A stretch of 64,000 nucleotides of DNA from Amphiura filiformis (Eukaryota > Echinodermata > Ophiuroidea > Amphilepidida > Amphiuridae): positions 19,380,946-19,444,945 of the forward strand of contig NC_092647.1 in the NCBI RefSeq assembly GCF_039555335.1, read 5' to 3'. A program made the translations under genes and the position numbers. Positions 1 to 11,607 of the stretch are shown one piece after another. The stretch's first letter is position 1; each line of letters opens with the position of its first letter. The notes under the pieces were generated by a model. The model was given only the letters and a program-made list of their open reading frames with translations. It searched no databases and was not told the DNA's origin.

Positions 1-891
1 ATGAATGGAGGGAGGAGATCCATTGGCCTCCCGATATCAAAAAGGGGTTTCTCTGTTTGAATTTTCCTTAATGATGTTAAAAATAGCATAACTATAACAT
101 GACCAAATAGAAAAAAATATATATTGAAGTGTTTGATATCTCCAATTCTTTGAAATGCAGACATCGCACAGTAACTATTATGATTAATACAAAACTGTTA
201 TACGCATTTATAGCTCTGCTACACAATCGAGCTTCTGTTTTAACTCGAACAGGAAAAGCGGGAGGAAAAGTTTCGGAAAATTACACAACTGACCCAAATT
301 ATATAATCTAGAGCGTTATATTTAGCTATAGGGGGAAACACTTCGCTCAACAGTCACACTAGACTTATTTTTACTGGCCGACTTTGTGCTTTCATATTTT
401 GACCTAGAACTATAAAAAAATAAGTGGAAATCTGGACCAATATGATATTTACCACTTTATAATTAGCTATAATTGTGCATCGCTCAAGACCAATGCTGTA
501 ATAAACAATACATATTCATATTTGGCACAATACAATACAGTTTGATCAGGCGGCGAATGGCATGATAGAACCGACAACTTGTGAAACCGCCCGGCCGTAT
601 GGCATTTTCCATATACTCAGTTAGTTTTGTGGGGTTCATTATCGAACCCCAACGGTTTAGCATTATTTATTAACATAGGTTGACGATGAAAATTTACTGA
701 ATTTAGAGAATGCAATGCGACCACCACCTGAGTTTGATTTTCGTTATCTAAATCAATATATTATTGAACAAGAAATGTCTTTAAAAAGATGTTTTGCAAA
801 AGTTCATTCTACAAATCATATACTTTGAAAACTTGCTTGATTTAATGTTGTTAATGAGTTATGTACTTTTTACAAAAGTGTTGTTGTTTCA

Positions 892-992
892 GCCCTCTTT
901 ACAACATAACTCAAGAACCACAGGACCTACAAAAAAGTATATCTGTGGTATTTGAGTTCTTCGCTATGAAATGATCAATGCAATTTTTGCCA
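892..992 (+). repeat. 100-bp repeat, second copy at 6805-6905
   Basis: The sequence from AGCCCTCTTTACAACATAAC to CAATTTTTGCC is repeated almost identically at 6805-6905; the copies differ by a few bases around an A-run and a TA step. Each copy contains a short inverted repeat (CTCAAGAACCACAG against CTGTGGTATTTGAG). The second copy forms the right end of the element at 6519-6927, so this one may be a fragment of that family. Confidence 0.8.
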
Positions 993-1560
993 AAGCTCAC
1001 TACCATTCGCAAGATACTGTGAACTACTAGTATACCAAATCGCAACAGTTTAAAAAAATTGCTAACCTTAACAAGCAATAGTAGCAATATAATTTAGTTC
1101 GGTGCAATTACATTTCAGATAACAATAACATTAAATTAATGTGAATTAAAGTTCGACTGTATTTTTGAAGAAAAAAATCATTTAAATTATCTTAAAAATA
1201 TACATTTAGAGCATGTCTGAAGCACGTTGCGTTTGACCCCTGGGGTATCTAGGTATTTGACTCAGCGTTGTGCCCAGGGAAGCCCTCTGTTTCCGGCAAG
1301 TAAACTTTGCTATAGGTAAGTTTACCCTACAACTTTATGTACGTAAACACACCTCTAGGTCTTTAACTCATCTATAGTTTATCCCAAAAGAAAGTTCAGA
1401 CATGCATGGTAGTGCATCAATATCATGTTAGGAAAATGCATTGAAGAATATACTGAAACAAAACTGAGACAAACTTCAAGATTTACAAATTCCACAAATT
1501 TGCATCTTTACCACTCTATTTTGTCCTTTATATATTGCTTTCATGCTCTGAATGGTTTTG

Positions 1561-1625
1561 AACATTTATCAAAGGTGTCATCTAAGATATTAAAAACATC
1601 TTAGATGACACCTTTGACAAATGTT
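1561..1625. repeat. Short foldback (hairpin) sequence
   Basis: Arms at 1561-1588 and 1597-1625 are nearly perfect reverse complements around an 8-base spacer; the core CAAAGGTGTCATCTAAGAT matches exactly. It is probably a minimal MITE or a hairpin left by one. Confidence 0.8.
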
Positions 1626-2167
1626 ACTAAGTAGTAAGTAAACCAGACAGGGTCTAATTCTGCATAAAACCGGGCAACGTTATTTCTATAGATCTGCTGC
1701 GCATTCAAATTGCATTGTATTGCATCGTAATTTCATTTGTGTCTATGCTAATTATGTTTACACAACATGAATTCACGTGTTTTCAAGCAAATTCGCCGAT
1801 AATAGGTGATCAAACGCGATCGGAATGTTCATTCAGCTTACTTCATATGAGATGATCTTTTGAAAAATACGGCATAATTTGTCTTGGTGTTTGCGGAATG
1901 CCATGCAGTAAAATATTAATACGTTGCGGCAATTCATGATTGACAACTAACAATCGGCGTGTCCTTCGTATCCTCCACTCATCCACTGTCAATTTTGTAT
2001 CCACTCACTAATCCTCACAAAAGCATTGTGTTGATTACGTAATGTGTGGAGGCAAATTGCAATAAGTACAATGAAATAATGAGTAGGGCGGGCTCCGAGG
2101 CGGGTTTCTTCTTCATCTTACGTAACAGTATTGTTCTCCAAAAAAACCCGGAAGCTTGTCGTTTGGA

Positions 2168-2232
2168 GCTCTAGCTGAAATACAGCAAGATAATGTAAGA
2201 TAGTAAATGTAAACCTGTATTTTAGCTAGAGT
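2168..2232. repeat. Inverted repeat with CTCTAGCTRAAATACAG arms
   Basis: CTCTAGCTGAAATACAG at the left is mirrored by CTGTATTTTAGCTAGAG at the right. A related stretch in the opposite orientation occurs near 42590-42645, so this is a dispersed family. Confidence 0.65.
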
Positions 2233-2294
2233 ATCTCGAGCTAAAGTAAACCCCAGTTTTGACAATAAACTTAATAAGTATTTAAACCACAAGT

Positions 2295-2631
2295 GAAGAG
2301 CTTGGTTCCAAACCATGTTAAGTCCGATTTACCTGTGCGATATTGCAATGGGTTGTGATGCTATAGATATAGCAATTTCAGTTGTATGCACCATTACAAA
2401 GCAAACAGTGGATGGATGCACAGTAACAATACTGTGTGAGGCCTTTGGTTCCCAAATGAGAACAATAGTCTGCATACTGTTAAGCAGCATTGTTGTGGTA
2501 AATAATGGCTTGTTGATGGTACAACTCATTGTTGCTAATGTCAAACTTGTCAAAGTGATTGTGATTGTATCACACAAGTAAATGAGAAACACGTGGTTGT
2601 GGACTTAACATGGTTTGGAAACAAGCTCTTC
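2295..2631. mobile_element. MITE-like element, 31-bp terminal inverted repeats
   Basis: The left end GAAGAGCTTGGTTCCAAACC continues as ATGTTAAGTCC and is matched at 30 of 31 positions by the reverse complement of the right end. Weaker inverted similarity continues inward, so the unit is a foldback of about 337 bp. The open frames on both strands inside it are products of that palindromic sequence. The terminal motif TTCCAAACCATGTTAAGTC also occurs near 43155. Confidence 0.75.
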
Positions 2632-3133
2632 AAGTATAGAATACAATAATGCCTAGGCTATAGGTGCATTTTTTCTGAGACAAGTTGTAAATAAGTTGTA
2701 ACGCAGGAAGTTAACATAAACACAATAATATTGAGGAGCATTAGCCATTTCCGAAAGTCAATTTTGTGTACGATTGTTTGCTTTCACCTTGTATGCGCCT
2801 ACGGGTCTCCATTTATAGCCTGTGTTTTATAGGAAAACATTTAATAAAATGGTTAGAATTAGGTTAAATATTCATCAGTTAACTCTCGTTTGATTTTGAA
2901 TCAAGTAGAAACAGTTAGTCATCAGACTGCAGTGACAAATTTGAATACAATATGAACATGGATATGAATGTGGGTATTAGATTACTCTCTATCATTTCGC
3001 TCAAATGTTGCCGATTTTTGACGAAGTTAATTAAAACCAAAAAATTGTAGGCCAACATCTTTTTTTTTTCTTCTTCTTTTTTTTCAGTTTGAAAATTGAA
3101 GGTCATATGTGATCAGCTCCCACGAAATGGGCG

Positions 3134-3357
3134 TAAAGTCACAAGTTGGTAGTTTCGAAACGCCCTTTCTATTGCGTTGGTGTTCACACGCACCTGTTCT
3201 AGCCAGAAGTATGTCTAGCTGTATGCCCTTTGTGAATGGGGGTACAATGGGCCATTCTCGAAGGACATACTATATACTGGCTTGCACAGGTGCGCGGCAA
3301 ACAAAGAACGTCAACACATCAGCCAGGATGTCTCGAAACTACCAAATTGTGACTTTA
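3134..3357. mobile_element. MITE-like element, about 27-bp inverted ends
   Basis: TAAAGTCACAAGTTGGTAGT, followed by TTCGAAA, at 3134-3160 is mirrored at 3331-3357 with two or three mismatches. The interior also carries weak inverted similarity (CACAGGTGCG against CGCACCTGTT). No transposase sequence is present. Confidence 0.7.
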
Positions 3358-3421
3358 TACTCAATTCGTTGTAGAAGGTCGCATAATAGTCTGAAAATGG
3401 TTATAGGTGTGTATGTTATTT

Positions 3422-3596
3422 TAGGGTTTTAGGTGTAGGGTTATGATTAAGGTTAGGGTTAGTGCAGAGAAGATGAGAAAGACAATCTTCCCTTTAGGGA
3501 TAGGGTTAGAGTCGGTGTTAGGATTAGGTTTAGGGTTATAGGTTATAAGGCTTGAGAGGTTATAGGTTAGGGTTTGGGTTTAGGGTGAGGATTTAA
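3422..3596 (+). repeat. Degenerate telomere-like (TTAGGG) tract
   Basis: About 175 bp rich in GGTTAGGGTTAG, TTTAGGGTTATAGG and related variants on the plus strand. TTAGGG is the common metazoan telomere unit. The tract is short, mutated and flanked by ordinary interspersed repeats, so it is an interstitial or chance TTAGGG-like repeat rather than a chromosome end. Confidence 0.7.
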
Positions 3597-3757
3597 TAGG
3601 GTTCATATATAACGACCATAAGCCTTTTTGAAGAATAACGGACACAATTGCAGGACGATTTTCAGTTTTGGTAAAGGCTTTTCCAACTGAACATTGTGTC
3701 CACCATTCTTCAAAACTTGGCTTTCGGTTTTTCGGAAGTATGCCCCTTCGATCTATT

Positions 3758-3998
3758 CGCTGTCGAAGTGACATAATAATCGGATTAACTACCACAGCAA
3801 TAGATGAATACAATTTTTGAATAGATCGCCCTGCACTACAACAATCACGCGGTACCTATGCATTGAACCAAAGATGTCAAAGACATGCTGATCACTCGCA
3901 CCTGTAAGATTGCTTGTAGTGATGGGCGGTCTATTCAAAAATTGTAATTCATCTATTGCTATGGTAGTTAATCCGATTATTACGTCACTTCGACAGCA
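3758..3998. mobile_element. MITE family A, copy 1 (about 85-bp inverted ends)
   Basis: The left arm begins CGCTGTCGAAGTGACATAAT and runs to the GCCCTGCACTACAA motif; the right arm mirrors it with few mismatches and ends GTCACTTCGACAGC. A second copy lies at 19637-19948. Both share the internal block with CACTCGCACCTGTAAGAT, in opposite orientation. Confidence 0.85.
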
Positions 3999-4204
3999 AA
4001 TAACGAACTGACATCAACAAAGCATGTTACTACGGCCGCCGTAGTACGGCGTTTTACCTGGGGGGAATTGGCTCGTCTTTAGAAAGACACACATTGTAAT
4101 TCCTCTTTTCCCAAGAAAATGGTCAGATAGTAACATTTTGGTGTAAATTTTACTCAGAGCACTTGGACAGCCTTACAATAATTAGGGTCTGATTTAGGCC
4201 ACCC

Positions 4205-4445
4205 AAAACACCCATGGTAGGACTACTACCATGACAACTGGTTTTTAGTAGCCACTATGAACCACAGTTGCCTCATCTTAATGCCATAGTTCAATAACCT
4301 CAATCAAACAATCATAGTTCAAAATTTGACCTCAAATTGCAGAGTATGAGTTAGTACCCAAATTTCCAAAGATCATTCAATGAATGTACAAATGTATTGG
4401 AGTTGAAGAACTGTGCCCTGTTAGATGAGCATGTTGTGGATCCAT
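4205..4445 (-). repeat. Dispersed repeat family B, minus-oriented copy
   Basis: Read on the minus strand this contains GGATCCACAACATGCTCATC, CAGGGCACAGTTCTT, CATTCATTGAATGA and TTGAGGTTATTGAACTATG in the same order as the plus-oriented copies at 25985-26215, 27490-27705 and 28130-28330. A shorter relic lies near 14150-14235. The copies are about 210-240 bp and clearly homologous; the family type (SINE, MITE or other) is not clear. Confidence 0.75.
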
Positions 4446-4490
4446 GTTAAACTCAAGTGATACCTTTAGTCTCATCCTTCGAGATGTATT

Positions 4491-4967
4491 ATCTACACCA
4501 GGCACAAAAAGAAACTCGTCAGTTATAGTCATCTTTGCTGTTCAACAACCTGATAATTATAGATATTCTGAAATGTACATTTTGTTAAATGGACTTTGCT
4601 TTCTCATTTGACACCCTGTTTGTGAAAATCAAACAAAAATTGATCAAGATATGCACCTCCAAACCCTCAAACCCCAAAATCTAAAGTTGCAATTTCAACG
4701 ATTTTCAATGGTTGTATTGCACACAAGCACCACGAGCCAATCAAAAACCCACACAGTGTAAACAGGCACAATTGAATCGTTAAAATTGCAACTTTTGATT
4801 TGGGGTTTGAGGGTTTGGAGGCGCATGTCTTGGTCAATTCTTGCTCAATTGTCACAAACAGGGTGTCAAATGAGAAATGTATATTTCAGAATAATCCAAA
4901 ATTATCAGGTTGTTGAACAGCAAGGATGGCTATAACTGAAGAGTTTCTTTTTGTGCCTGGTGTATAT
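4491..4967. mobile_element. Large foldback element in aminopeptidase intron 1
   Basis: The arms of about 230 bp are reverse complements along nearly their whole length: CACCAGGCACAAAAAGAAACTC at the left against its complement at 4941-4964, then the GCTGTTCAACAACCTGATAA block, the CATTTGACACCCTGTTTGTG block and the CCAAACCCTCAAACCCCAAA block. No open transposase frame remains. Its right edge lies about 20 bp from the splice donor of the aminopeptidase exon. Confidence 0.85.
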
Positions 4968-4991
4968 AGTATAAGGCTATTTATATATTAC

Positions 4992-5680
4992 CTGTATCGT
5001 CCACCTTTCTCATTGGCGTAACTGCTCACAAATAAACCCTCCGTTGAACTTCTTGAAATGTCGCCATTAAATTTACCAAATCTTAGAACATATTGCTTTC
5101 CAATCGCCAAATTGCCTGCAACTTCAATGACATAATAATGATATTTTTCTTGTGTAAATTGCTGCATAATCTTCATTGTCTGTTGCGATTCCTTCTGTAC
5201 TATTGACACCAGATCTTTGTATAAAGTTAACTTATTTGCATGAAGTACAATGAACTTTGTATTTTGAAGACAGCTGATAGTGATATCAACACTTCCAGAA
5301 AATTTAGTTTGAGATGGATCAAGCGATAATTCCACGGAATATGACAAAGGTTCTAAGTGACTTGGAAGATTAACATTGTTCCAAGGAAGATTAGGATTAT
5401 CTGGTGATGTATTGCTTAGCGAAGCACCTGCAACAATGTCTTCTGTCATGTGGTGGTTTACACCGGCAGCTAATGCTATGACGAGTACAACCAATACAAT
5501 GACCCCAATGGCAATGCCGATTTGACGCCAGCTTAAAAACAATCCATTCCCTCGTCGACCTGAAAGTGTTGAATCTTCTGTAGCTGCTGCACTTTTATTA
5601 TCTCCAGTTTCTTTGAGTGCAATGTCGATGAAGTTTACGCCTTGATCTTTTTCTCGAAATGATGGGTTATTGTAATCCAT
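4992..5680 (-). CDS. M1-family aminopeptidase (aminopeptidase N-like), first exon
   Basis: This encodes the N-terminal 229 residues of a type II membrane zinc aminopeptidase, which trims N-terminal residues from peptides at the cell surface. Visible: a cytoplasmic tail starting MDYNNPSF; a hydrophobic anchor at about residues 54-73 (IGIAIGVIVLVVLVIALAAG); a short linker; then from about residue 103 the start of the M1 N-terminal beta domain (NLPSHLEPLSYSVELSLDP, later VDITISCLQNTKFIVLHANKL). The ATG at 5680 has an A at -3 and a G at +4. The exon ends at 4992 in CGATACAG followed by the donor GTAATA, leaving two bases of a codon. The catalytic GAMEN and HExxH motifs would be in later exons, not seen in this window. 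Which M1 member it is cannot be told from this exon. Confidence 0.85.
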
Positions 5681-6518
5681 TTTTCCAAAGTATATTTTGA
5701 ACACGTTGAATACTGTGATAGTCTGCGTAGGCTGATAATGACATTACAGATGACACAAACAAAGCTATTGCGACTTTCTAGCCAGGGTAGTGTGTCAGCG
5801 AACTTATCCGATGTCAATTTCGCGCAGGCAACTTTAATGCATGTGCAGAGTGAATAACCTTTTTTCCACACCACCAGTACAGAAGCCAATAAGATTTCCC
5901 TAAATTGTGTCAGCACTCATAATAGATTCGAAGTGCATACTATAATAATACTCGCATCCATATTCATATTCAATTACCAATTAATTTCTATATACTCTGT
6001 CTGGAAGGGAAGTGACCTCATAGCTGCAAAGGTTTCTTAATTCATCGGCGGTGTGTTTTCGTTCACTCATAGCTGTGTCACCCGGCACGAACCATTTGCA
6101 AGTTAAGGTCACATCCGCCCGTAGAATAAGTTTATGTTATTCAGTCACACTTACGCTGATATTGTAATGCACGCTTCGTTGGGACTTAGGCAGTGCCGCA
6201 AGTAACTATGGAACATTTAAGCCCACTATTATTGCATCAATAAAGTTTGAAAGCTTTTGAATTTGGTTAACTTAGTCATTTACTTGATATTCAAGATAAG
6301 AGTTGGCAATCAGGAAATGATCCAACACATTACCAGCTATTACGACAAGATATTCATGTGATTGAACTTTCAGGGATGTTCCACAGAATAATACTGCTAG
6401 AATGGGGAATGTTTTCATAACAACAAACAAACAAAACAACAACAAACAATAACATAGTCATTTTGTCGTGATGTTTAAACCACGCAATAAATCAGGGTTG
6501 ATTGGTGTAATCAGACCA

Positions 6519-6927
6519 TGGCGTAACTAGGGTTGGTGTAGCGCCCGGGGCAAGAAACAAAATTGGCGCCCCAACCCGAGAATATCTTAGAAGCCCCCCT
6601 CAATTCTTGAAACAATTGCGCGCGAAAGTTTGGACAAATAAGGCCTACCACTAATCAATTTTGGTTAGAAGTTGAATACTGTCTTAAAATGTTCTTTTCG
6701 CGCGAAAATTTTCCGACTTTCATTGCTTGGAGGGGCGCAGAATCGATGCTGAATTGGTCAATTTGGCGCCCCTACGGGTGGCGCCCGGGGCACGTTGGCG
6801 CCCCAGCCCTCTTTACAACATAACTCAAGAACCACAGGACCTACAAAAGTATATATCTGTGGTATTTGAGTTCTTCGCTATGAAATGATCAATGCAATTT
6901 TTGCCCCCCTCCCCCATAGTTACGCCA
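6519..6927. mobile_element. MITE-like element with GGCGTAACTA ends
   Basis: The termini GGCGTAACTAG (6520) and TAGTTACGCC (to 6926) are inverted. The interior has several GGCGCCCC and GGCGCCCGGGGC motifs, and the right part is the 100-bp repeat also found at 892-992. A related design with ends near GGCATAG and CTACGCC occurs at 13831-14115. No coding sequence is seen. Confidence 0.6.
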
Positions 6928-7572
6928 ATGCATGGTACGACCGTACACTTGTACATATGTCTTGAATTTATACAACCGCTGGAATTTAGTCCCTAACACA
7001 CCCACCGCCCTCCCCACCCCCGCTTCCACCGGCACATCGAGCCCCTCTTTTTAAGTGCAGACTCGGAATCTTGCACAGCATTTGTGTGTATGGTGTCTCG
7101 GGGGAGGCCTACATGTAGTGTATTGGGTCGGGCGGGTGGTGTGGGGGCGGGTGTATGAAGGTGGGATGGGTGGGGTATGTGATATGGGGTAACATCATTG
7201 TTTTGGGTGATTGTATTTTTCAGAATTAGATTTAAAGAAGTATTGGCAATTACATCACGTCTTCAAAATTATATTGAGTATACCAAAGAAGAAGATAAAA
7301 AGCTTCTGAGTCTGAGTAGCCTACAAAAATAAATTTTGTGTAATTTTAAAGCTCAGTGGCCAATGGAAGAAAGATGGTTTATCATAATCATTAGGGGATG
7401 TGGACATTAAAGGGATACTCTCCAAAAGGTTTTCCAATAAGATAGTTAATTTCTTTAAAAGCCAAACTTTGACCTGGCTTTGTGGGAACGGGACACATGT
7501 ATTAAAAGTGCATCGTTCAGCTTAAGGTTACACAAAGAAACCTATAAAAAAACGTATAAAAAAGACGTATTA
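6928..7572. other. Intergenic, nothing recognised
   Basis: C-rich then G-rich low-complexity stretches around 6990-7190 are followed by ordinary AT-rich sequence. No exon, RNA gene or clear repeat border was found. Confidence 0.5.
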
Positions 7573-7875
7573 AAAGGGCATTTCGTGATCCGCAGCATCA
7601 TCCCCCCACTTTTCTCAAAAAAAATTGAAAATTTTTATATCACTGGAAACCTCTGACTACATAATGTTTATGGCACAAAAAATTTCTTGCAGATTGATTC
7701 GTTTTGCAAAGATATCGTGAAAATTGAATTTCGTTCTGGTAATCATGCATAACTCGCAAACGCAAAATCGGAATCAACTGAAATTTTGGGAATAAGATAT
7801 CTACTGAAAATGGATGGATATCTACTGAAAAATGTCATAAAAAGAGAATGCTAGGATCACGAAATATTCCTTTAA
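7573..7875 (+). mobile_element. MITE family C, copy 1 (AAAGGGCATTTCGTGATC end)
   Basis: The left end AAAGGGCATTTCGTGATC and the right end GATCACGAAATATTCCTTT are imperfect inverted repeats. The reverse complement of the whole unit is found at 24244-24580, sharing the interior order CCCCACTTTTCT, CATAATGTTTATG, ATTTCGTTCTGG, CATGCATAACTCGCAAACGC. Confidence 0.85.
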
Positions 7876-8507
7876 GTTGTTCGCTAAAACAGAGTTTTCT
7901 CAGTAATCAAATATCGCAGCGAGTGAAATGTTGGTGTATTAGATGTAGTTTTAACATTATTTTTGTGTGTTTATACACATTTTTAGAATAAATTTGAAAA
8001 TCCTTCGTTTAAAACCTTTTTACGCACCATGTTCACAAGATCAAAAACGCGTTCCATGTCGGTTTTTTTCTTCAAATGTGCGCCCCGTATAAAACCACGC
8101 CGAGTGATTGTTCTCTTCTTTTTTGTATTGTACTACAAATCGATCAAAGAAATAATGTTGCCATTTAACAGAACCAAAAACAGTACCGATTACATTTTAA
8201 AAGTCCGTTTTGGAGGAACATTTTCGAGAATCTTGCATGAGAAAAAACTGTTTTGTTACATGTACATTATTGATATCTTGATTGTGGAACGTTAATTTTG
8301 ACATCTAAATACCTACATTATTTCTCAACTGTCTGTTGATTACTCTACCATTTGATTTTCATTCCAAATTAAAGCTACTTTTGCAAAAAACGAGTTTTTT
8401 CGTCATCGATGCGTCCGACTTTGCGGGGGCAATGCGCTTGTTTATCATAACAGCCTGTATGCACTATTGCATATTATAGTCAGTTTTGAGACCACCATAT
8501 TTCGTAA

Positions 8508-8615
8508 GCCCCTCCGTGGCGCAATCGATTAGCGCGCTAGACTCATATATTCTTCTCTACTAAGTAATAGTTTTGAGCTGGTCAACTAGTACGGGTTCGA
8601 GTCCCTGTGTGGTCC
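8508..8615 (+). other. tRNA-like sequence with Pol III A and B boxes (SINE head or tRNA pseudogene)
   Basis: TGGCGCAATCG at 8517-8527 fits the A-box consensus exactly and GGTTCGAGTCC at 8594-8604 is a perfect B box. A D-arm-like GCGC..GCGC and a CTCATA anticodon-loop-like stretch lie between them. The acceptor stem does not pair (5' CCCTCCG against 3' GTGTGGT), the outer T-stem pairs fail and the A-B distance is 77 bases, so a functional tRNA is unlikely. It resembles initiator/Met- or Ile(UAU)-type tRNA most. A pyrimidine-rich tail follows. Confidence 0.6.
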
Positions 8616-8949
8616 AATTCTATAATTTTCTATTTTTTCTTACTTTCCTCTTTTTTTTTCTGTCTTTTTTCTTGTTCGTTTCTTTCTTTCTGACTGCAGT
8701 GATTGATAGTTTTGCCGTGTTTTTTTATTTTATTATTATTAAATTCAGGATTTTGTTTTAAGTAACAACGTAAAAAACATAAAAGTGTAACATTTGGAAT
8801 GGAATTGGTGTATGGAACTCCAAGTCAGATTTTAGGGGAAAGAATCACCCCGAGTATCACAAAAACCCATGAATTTTTTGATTGGTATGTGCAATATTTA
8901 TATATAATACATTTGTCTTTGTAATTGTATATGAGCAAGTGATGAAGCA

Positions 8950-8964
8950 TAATAAATAAATAAG

Positions 8965-9063
<99 letters not shown>

Positions 9064-9085
9064 ATTAATTAATTAATTAATTAGA
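8950..9085 (+). repeat. (AAAT)n microsatellite with TTAA tail
   Basis: Nearly uninterrupted AAAT/TAAA units for about 115 bp are followed by a short (TTAA)n stretch. A second array of the same unit lies at 48215-48352. Confidence 0.95.
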
Positions 9086-10769
9086 ATATTTTCTCAATTT
9101 GAAGATGGATGATGATCCACCCAAAAATAAAAAATCATCGTATAGATCCCTGTACTAGTAATTTTTACACTTTCAAATTATGTTGACCATATAAGTTTAT
9201 TTAAAAAAATGTTACTCTTTGTAATTCATCCTTGTGCCACATGTAAAAGGATTGTTATTCTTCCACGAATGTGTCGCGGATGCATTCATCAACATCCAAC
9301 CCCTCTTTAACGATTGGTACAGTCCATACATAAAAAAACAGTGGGCTGCATCAACGCATCGTTCGTTTATCATTTTACATGTTCTGCGTGGTATAGTAGA
9401 AAGCTCTGACACCGTGGTATGTGAAAGGGCAAAGTATTATTGACAATATAAATTGACATGTTGTTTGGGTGCAGTCCATGAATATCTACTGAAATTTACA
9501 CATAGTAAGTATAATTATATTGTGCTTATTTATACTATTAAATTGTTATGTTTTGACGCTTCTCTCTTGCTCATGTGCTCGAGTCTAATTTATAAATTAT
9601 CTGCTATCTTCATTAGATAGCGTTGCTATATATATATATCCTATTGCTTCAATTAGCATGGTTAAGAGGCTGGTCGTAGCTGTATTTTCATCTATATGTA
9701 AATATCTGCTTGGTAAGCGTATTAGAGGTAGGGCCTACATGTAATGAGCATGGTTAATATAGACCATCTCGTCTTTTTGCAGAACTGTTTTGGTTTCTAA
9801 TATAAATATTCACATAGATAGCTATAGATGATGTGAATATAAAAACACTGCCATGCTTGTATAAATGCTTGTATAATATGGTGTGCCAAAAAAATTATAC
9901 ACCTATGTCGCGCTCTACAAAGACTACCAAGACTATCGATATGCACACAATATATAGGCTATAATACAGTATACACTCAATATATTCTGTACCTGTATTC
10001 ATTGCAGATACTGTATTAGCCTACAATACTAGTACTAGTATATAAAGTATACACCCACATAAAATACAGCTAATGGCTGTTCCGTGCTATTTATGTTCAT
10101 TCACCCGAGTACACTAGTGTCAAGGGTCGAGGCACAGTATTGTTTGCGTTGGTAAATTCATTGGCAATTGCCATTGATATCTCCCACATATATTTTGTTT
10201 CATAGTATGAAGATTGATTTAATTCAGTTTTTTTTTTATCTCAAAATAGTGTGTGCAAATAAGCAAGAATTATAAATAAAAAATAAATAAGTTATCTATA
10301 TATAAATTTATAAAATTTACATGTATAATAATTCAATTGATAGTAAGTACAATAATGATAATGTAAAAAAGGCGAAAGATGTACGAGTATATTAATCATT
10401 ATCATGAGAGTACCCTTAAAAATAATTTGTCAAAGTAAAATAGATTTCATGACAGTAGTGTTGGTATTGTCGCCGCTCATCATTACTGGTTCTACAAATT
10501 GTTATCAAGGAGTAGAGGGGGTATGACCCGATATGTAAATGAGTATAGGCCCCCCCAAAAGACAGAAACATGATTTCTCGATTAAAAATATAAAAAGCAT
10601 GTTTCAAGTTTTGATTTGTTTCTTAATTTGATAAAGCTTGTTTCTCGATTTGATAAACAGTAATAAACCTGCATGGTTTTCGATCGAGAAACCAGGCACC
10701 GTTCACTAAAAAAATGGTTTTCGATCGAGAAAACACGAAGGCAAACAACTTGCCAGTAAAAAAGAAGAT
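9086..10769. other. Intergenic, no gene recognised
   Basis: AT-rich sequence. The short open frames here show no known family and no convincing exon borders. Confidence 0.5.
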
Positions 10770-11510
10770 GATTGTGAGGAGAATAAAGATGAGGAGGAAG
10801 TTGAAGGAGAGGAGAAGGAAGAAGAAGAGGAGGAAGAAGAAGAGGATGAGAAGGATGAAGAAGAGTAGGAGGGGGAAGAAGAAGAGGAGGAGGGAAGGAG
10901 GAAGAAATGAGGAAGAAGAGGAGGAGGAGATAAAAGAAGGAAGAAGAAGAAGAAGAAGAGGAGGATGAGAAGGATGAAGAAGAGGAGGAGGGGGAAGAAG
11001 AAGAGGAGGAGGGAAGGAGGAAGAAAATGAGGAAGAAGAGGAGGAGGAGAAAAAAGAAGGAAGAGGAGGAGGAAGATGTGGTGGAGGAGAGGAGGAAGAA
11101 GAAGAGGAGGAAGAAGAAAAGGAAGAAGAGGCAGAAGAGGAGGAGGGAAAGAACAAGAGGAGGAGGAAGAAGAAGAGGAGGAAGAAGAGGAAGAGGAGAA
11201 GGAAGAAGAAAAAAGGAAGAGGAAAAAGAAGAAAAGGAGGAAGAAGAAAAGGAGGAAGAGGAGGGAAAGGACAAGAGGAGGAGGAAGAAGAGGAGGGGGA
11301 AGAAAAAGAGGAGGAGGAAGAAGAGGAGGGGAAGAAGAGGAGGAGGAAGAAGAAGAGAAGGAGCAGAGAAAGAGGGGGAAGTAAATGAGGAGGAAGAGGA
11401 GAAGGGAAAAGAGGACGAGTCGGAGGAAGAACAGTAATATGACGAGGAAGAGGAGAAAGAGAAGGCAAAAGAAGTGGAGGGGAGGAAGAGGAGAAGGAGG
11501 AGCCAACAAT
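10770..11510 (+). repeat. Polypurine (GAG/GAA/AGG) tract, about 740 bp
   Basis: The plus strand is almost purely A and G, built from irregular GAAGAAGAGGAGG units. It is open in several frames on both strands (Glu/Lys/Arg-rich on plus, Ser/Phe/Leu/Pro-rich on minus, up to 328 codons). Simultaneous openness in many frames and the absence of any domain mark these as low-complexity artefacts. Such tracts can adopt triplex (H-DNA) structures. It ends about 100 bp before a possible exon of the ARM-TIR gene. Confidence 0.9.
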
Positions 11511-11607
11511 AGCAGCTTGGGTATTCATAATAAACCAATGTATAGTGATTAGATTTATACGAAACCATTCGGTATTCACTGAATTATTGTGTTTGTTTCT
11601 ATTCCAG

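Larger units (their letters stand above)
1..4490. other. Non-coding DNA, probably first intron of the aminopeptidase
   Basis: I find no coding exon here on either strand. The minus-strand aminopeptidase exon at 4992-5680 ends in a good splice donor, so this stretch should be its first intron, and no further M1 peptidase exon (for example one with the CFDEP-type motif) was recognised down to base 1. The stretch holds the foldback elements and the telomere-like tract listed separately; bases 1-890 show nothing I can name. Confidence 0.5.

Noticed and set aside
2315-2592. Overlapping 88- and 87-codon frames on both strands
   Set aside because: They fall in a foldback element whose two strands resemble each other.
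3422-3596. A true telomere or chromosome end
   Set aside because: The tract is short and degenerate and normal genic sequence continues on both sides.
10582-11579. Three long minus-strand open frames (267-328 codons), Ser/Phe/Leu/Pro-rich, and their plus-strand Glu/Lys/Arg-rich counterparts
   Set aside because: They are products of the polypurine tract, open in all frames at once, with no domain or splice signals.
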